Source: Baffinella frigidus
Taxonomy: Eukaryota > Cryptophyceae > Cryptomonadales > Baffinellaceae
DNA length: 16,996 bases
NCBI GenBank assembly: GCA_026770585.1
Contig: MU646391.1
Span: forward strand, 412,168 to 429,163
Direction of reading: 5' to 3'
The stretch's first letter is position 1. Every line of letters starts with the position of its first letter. Positions 15,924-16,996 of this stretch are shown here, piece after piece. The position numbers were made by a program, and so were the translations under genes. Under the pieces are notes generated by a model. The model was not told where the DNA came from. It saw nothing but the letters and a program-made list of their open reading frames with translations, and made no database searches.

Positions 15924-16201
15924 ATGGCGATGGCGACAGCGCTGAGCAGCAAGGAGGAGGCGCTGCTGGCCTGGGCACGCGCGAAAGGCGCGACTTTCGA
16001 CACCTCGCTCTCCTTCGGGCACGGTTCTCCCTCTTGCATCCTCCCCAGAGGATGCCTCGGGAGACCGTGCCGCACGGATCCCTCACGCCGATCCTCAACC
16101 CCGCAGGCGAGTTCGGACTCTCTGCCTTCGCCGCGAGGGACATTTCGCCCGAGGAAACGCTGGCGACCATGCCCCGAGGAATGGCCCTGGGGCCCACACA
16201 G
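15924..16201 (+). CDS. SET-domain protein methyltransferase, N-terminal exons 1-2 (partial)
   Basis: Exon 1 is 15924-16023 and exon 2 is 16107 to at least 16201, joined over an 83-nt GT-AG intron that keeps phase. Exon 1 encodes SSKEEALLAWARAKGATFD, typical of the helix and linker before the SET core in the SETD3/SETD6/Rubisco-LSMT group ('fl.W....GA.f'). The join gives FGHGEFGLSAFAARDISPEE and then MPRG, the first SET motif (G-x-G-x-F-A-x-R-D-I-x-x-x-E-x-L-x-x-x-P-R). The family transfers methyl groups from S-adenosylmethionine to lysine or histidine of proteins. The catalytic tyrosine and SAM-binding NH motif would lie in later exons beyond the window. The exon 2 frame stays open to 16297, but conservation fades after about 16215. 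A third exon probably starts at a GCGTGGGCGAGCC edge near 16891 or 16980. The start was taken at the Met before A-M-A-T-A; an in-frame ATG at 15894 is also possible. Confidence 0.65.
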
Positions 16202-16509
16202 GTCTCCGCCCGCGCTGCTGTTGACGAGTTCGAGCTTTTCGGCGCAAGCCTGCTCGACCAGTTATCCTGGTATAAAGATCCGCCCAGAAATGGGTGAGGT
16301 GTGATTGCATGAGAGACGCGAGTTTCATATCCAGAAGAGGATCTCGCTGTGTTCCCCGCTCTCATCAATTCCGCACCGAGCTCATCTAGATGCAAAGAGA
16401 GGTCAAACACCGATCGCATCTTTCCGAGCGCATCTCATTGAGCTCATCTCTCAGACAGATGATTTCGAAATCACGAAACCACGCTATCATCGCCCCTGAT
16501 GGTCCCCTT

Positions 16510-16996
16510 CTTCAGGCGTGGGCAAGCCCGCATTCTTTTCACAAGTTGACATGCTGAGTGTGTGGTACAAATGCGTCAACTTTGGAGCGGGAAAGAGCAC
16601 AGGCTCGCCAGATTGCTGAGCCCAAATAAACTGAGACAGCACTTGGTTCCAGCCCCTCCAAGGACAAGAAATATTGATACTGCTCCAACAACACGAAACA
16701 GTAATACGCAGTTGACTCTTGACGTATTTTCATCTCCGGTGCGGGCTCGTCCTTGAGGCTCATAGACATTGTATCACTCAACTCAAGGCTAAAGGGCCTA
16801 TCTAGGACCTGTATCGAGAGTAATAAAGAAGAAGAAGAAGTAATACACAGTAAACATTAATAACGTAATGTTACATTATTCTGATTGCAGGCGTGGGCGA
16901 GCCGCTGGGCGCGGCCGATGGAATTTTCTTAAGTCAACTTGCTGGGTTCGTGGTACAAATCCGTCAACTTTCGATTACAGGCGTGGGCGAGCCCGC
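16510..16996 (+). repeat. Triplicated candidate acceptor edge of SET-gene exon 3
   Basis: CAGGCGTGGGC(A/G)AGC occurs at about 16514, 16889 and 16979, each time after a pyrimidine-rich stretch (TTCTTCAG, GATTGCAG, GATTACAG). The middle copy continues as G-V-G-E-P-L-G-A-A-D-G in one frame, which would suit a SET linker. Two copies are accompanied by a segment of about 45 bp with GTGGTACAAAT(G/C)CGTCAACTTT (about 16561-16583 and 16951-16973). Confidence 0.6.

Noticed and set aside
15746-16297. 183-codon plus-strand frame as the SET protein start
   Set aside because: Its first ~115 codons show no conservation and run in another frame than the SSKEEALLAWARAKGA exon. An 83-nt intron joins the conserved parts in phase.

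Overview
The window is nuclear DNA of a eukaryote, most likely a unicellular alga or related protist. The evidence is split genes with short GC-rich exons, GT-AG and some GC-AG introns, degenerate TTTAGGG/TTTGGGG telomere-type arrays inside genes, long CT microsatellites and many small inverted-repeat elements. TTTAGGG-type telomere repeats occur in plants, cryptophytes, haptophytes, chlorarachniophytes and dinoflagellates. Exon starts are not fixed as AG|G, which argues against a typical dinoflagellate. I cannot name the lineage. No long open frame is a gene; the genes appear only when short exons are joined in phase.

Layout. (1) About 1-3505, minus strand: a split gene of unknown family whose first exon encodes a ubiquitin-interacting motif. 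Three exons join in phase and the gene seems to leave the window on the left. (2) About 3506-7584: roughly 4 kb without a recognisable gene, made of inverted-repeat elements, diverged segmental copies and CT/GC microsatellites. (3) About 7585-15318, minus strand: an LZIC (leucine zipper and ICAT domain) orthologue. Nine confident exons and one tentative terminal exon are spread over 7.7 kb. The nine exons sum to 549 nt (183 codons) and every junction keeps phase. (4) 15319-15923: a head-to-head intergenic region. (5) 15924 to the right edge, plus strand: the start of a SET-domain protein methyltransferase gene.

The introns are the unusual part. At eight exon boundaries in all three genes, the neighbouring intron holds extra partial copies of the exon edge together with its splice site (called 'exon-edge echoes' here). 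The introns also hold a 150-bp hairpin element present four times, each copy with a different perfect 4-bp target duplication and one with its empty site still readable in the window. A second TTATC-ended hairpin sits three bases inside a 5' splice site, so that its target duplication forms part of the donor. Two telomere-like arrays end within 0-2 bases of a splice acceptor. Together these suggest introns that grow by local duplication across splice junctions and by hairpin-element insertion.
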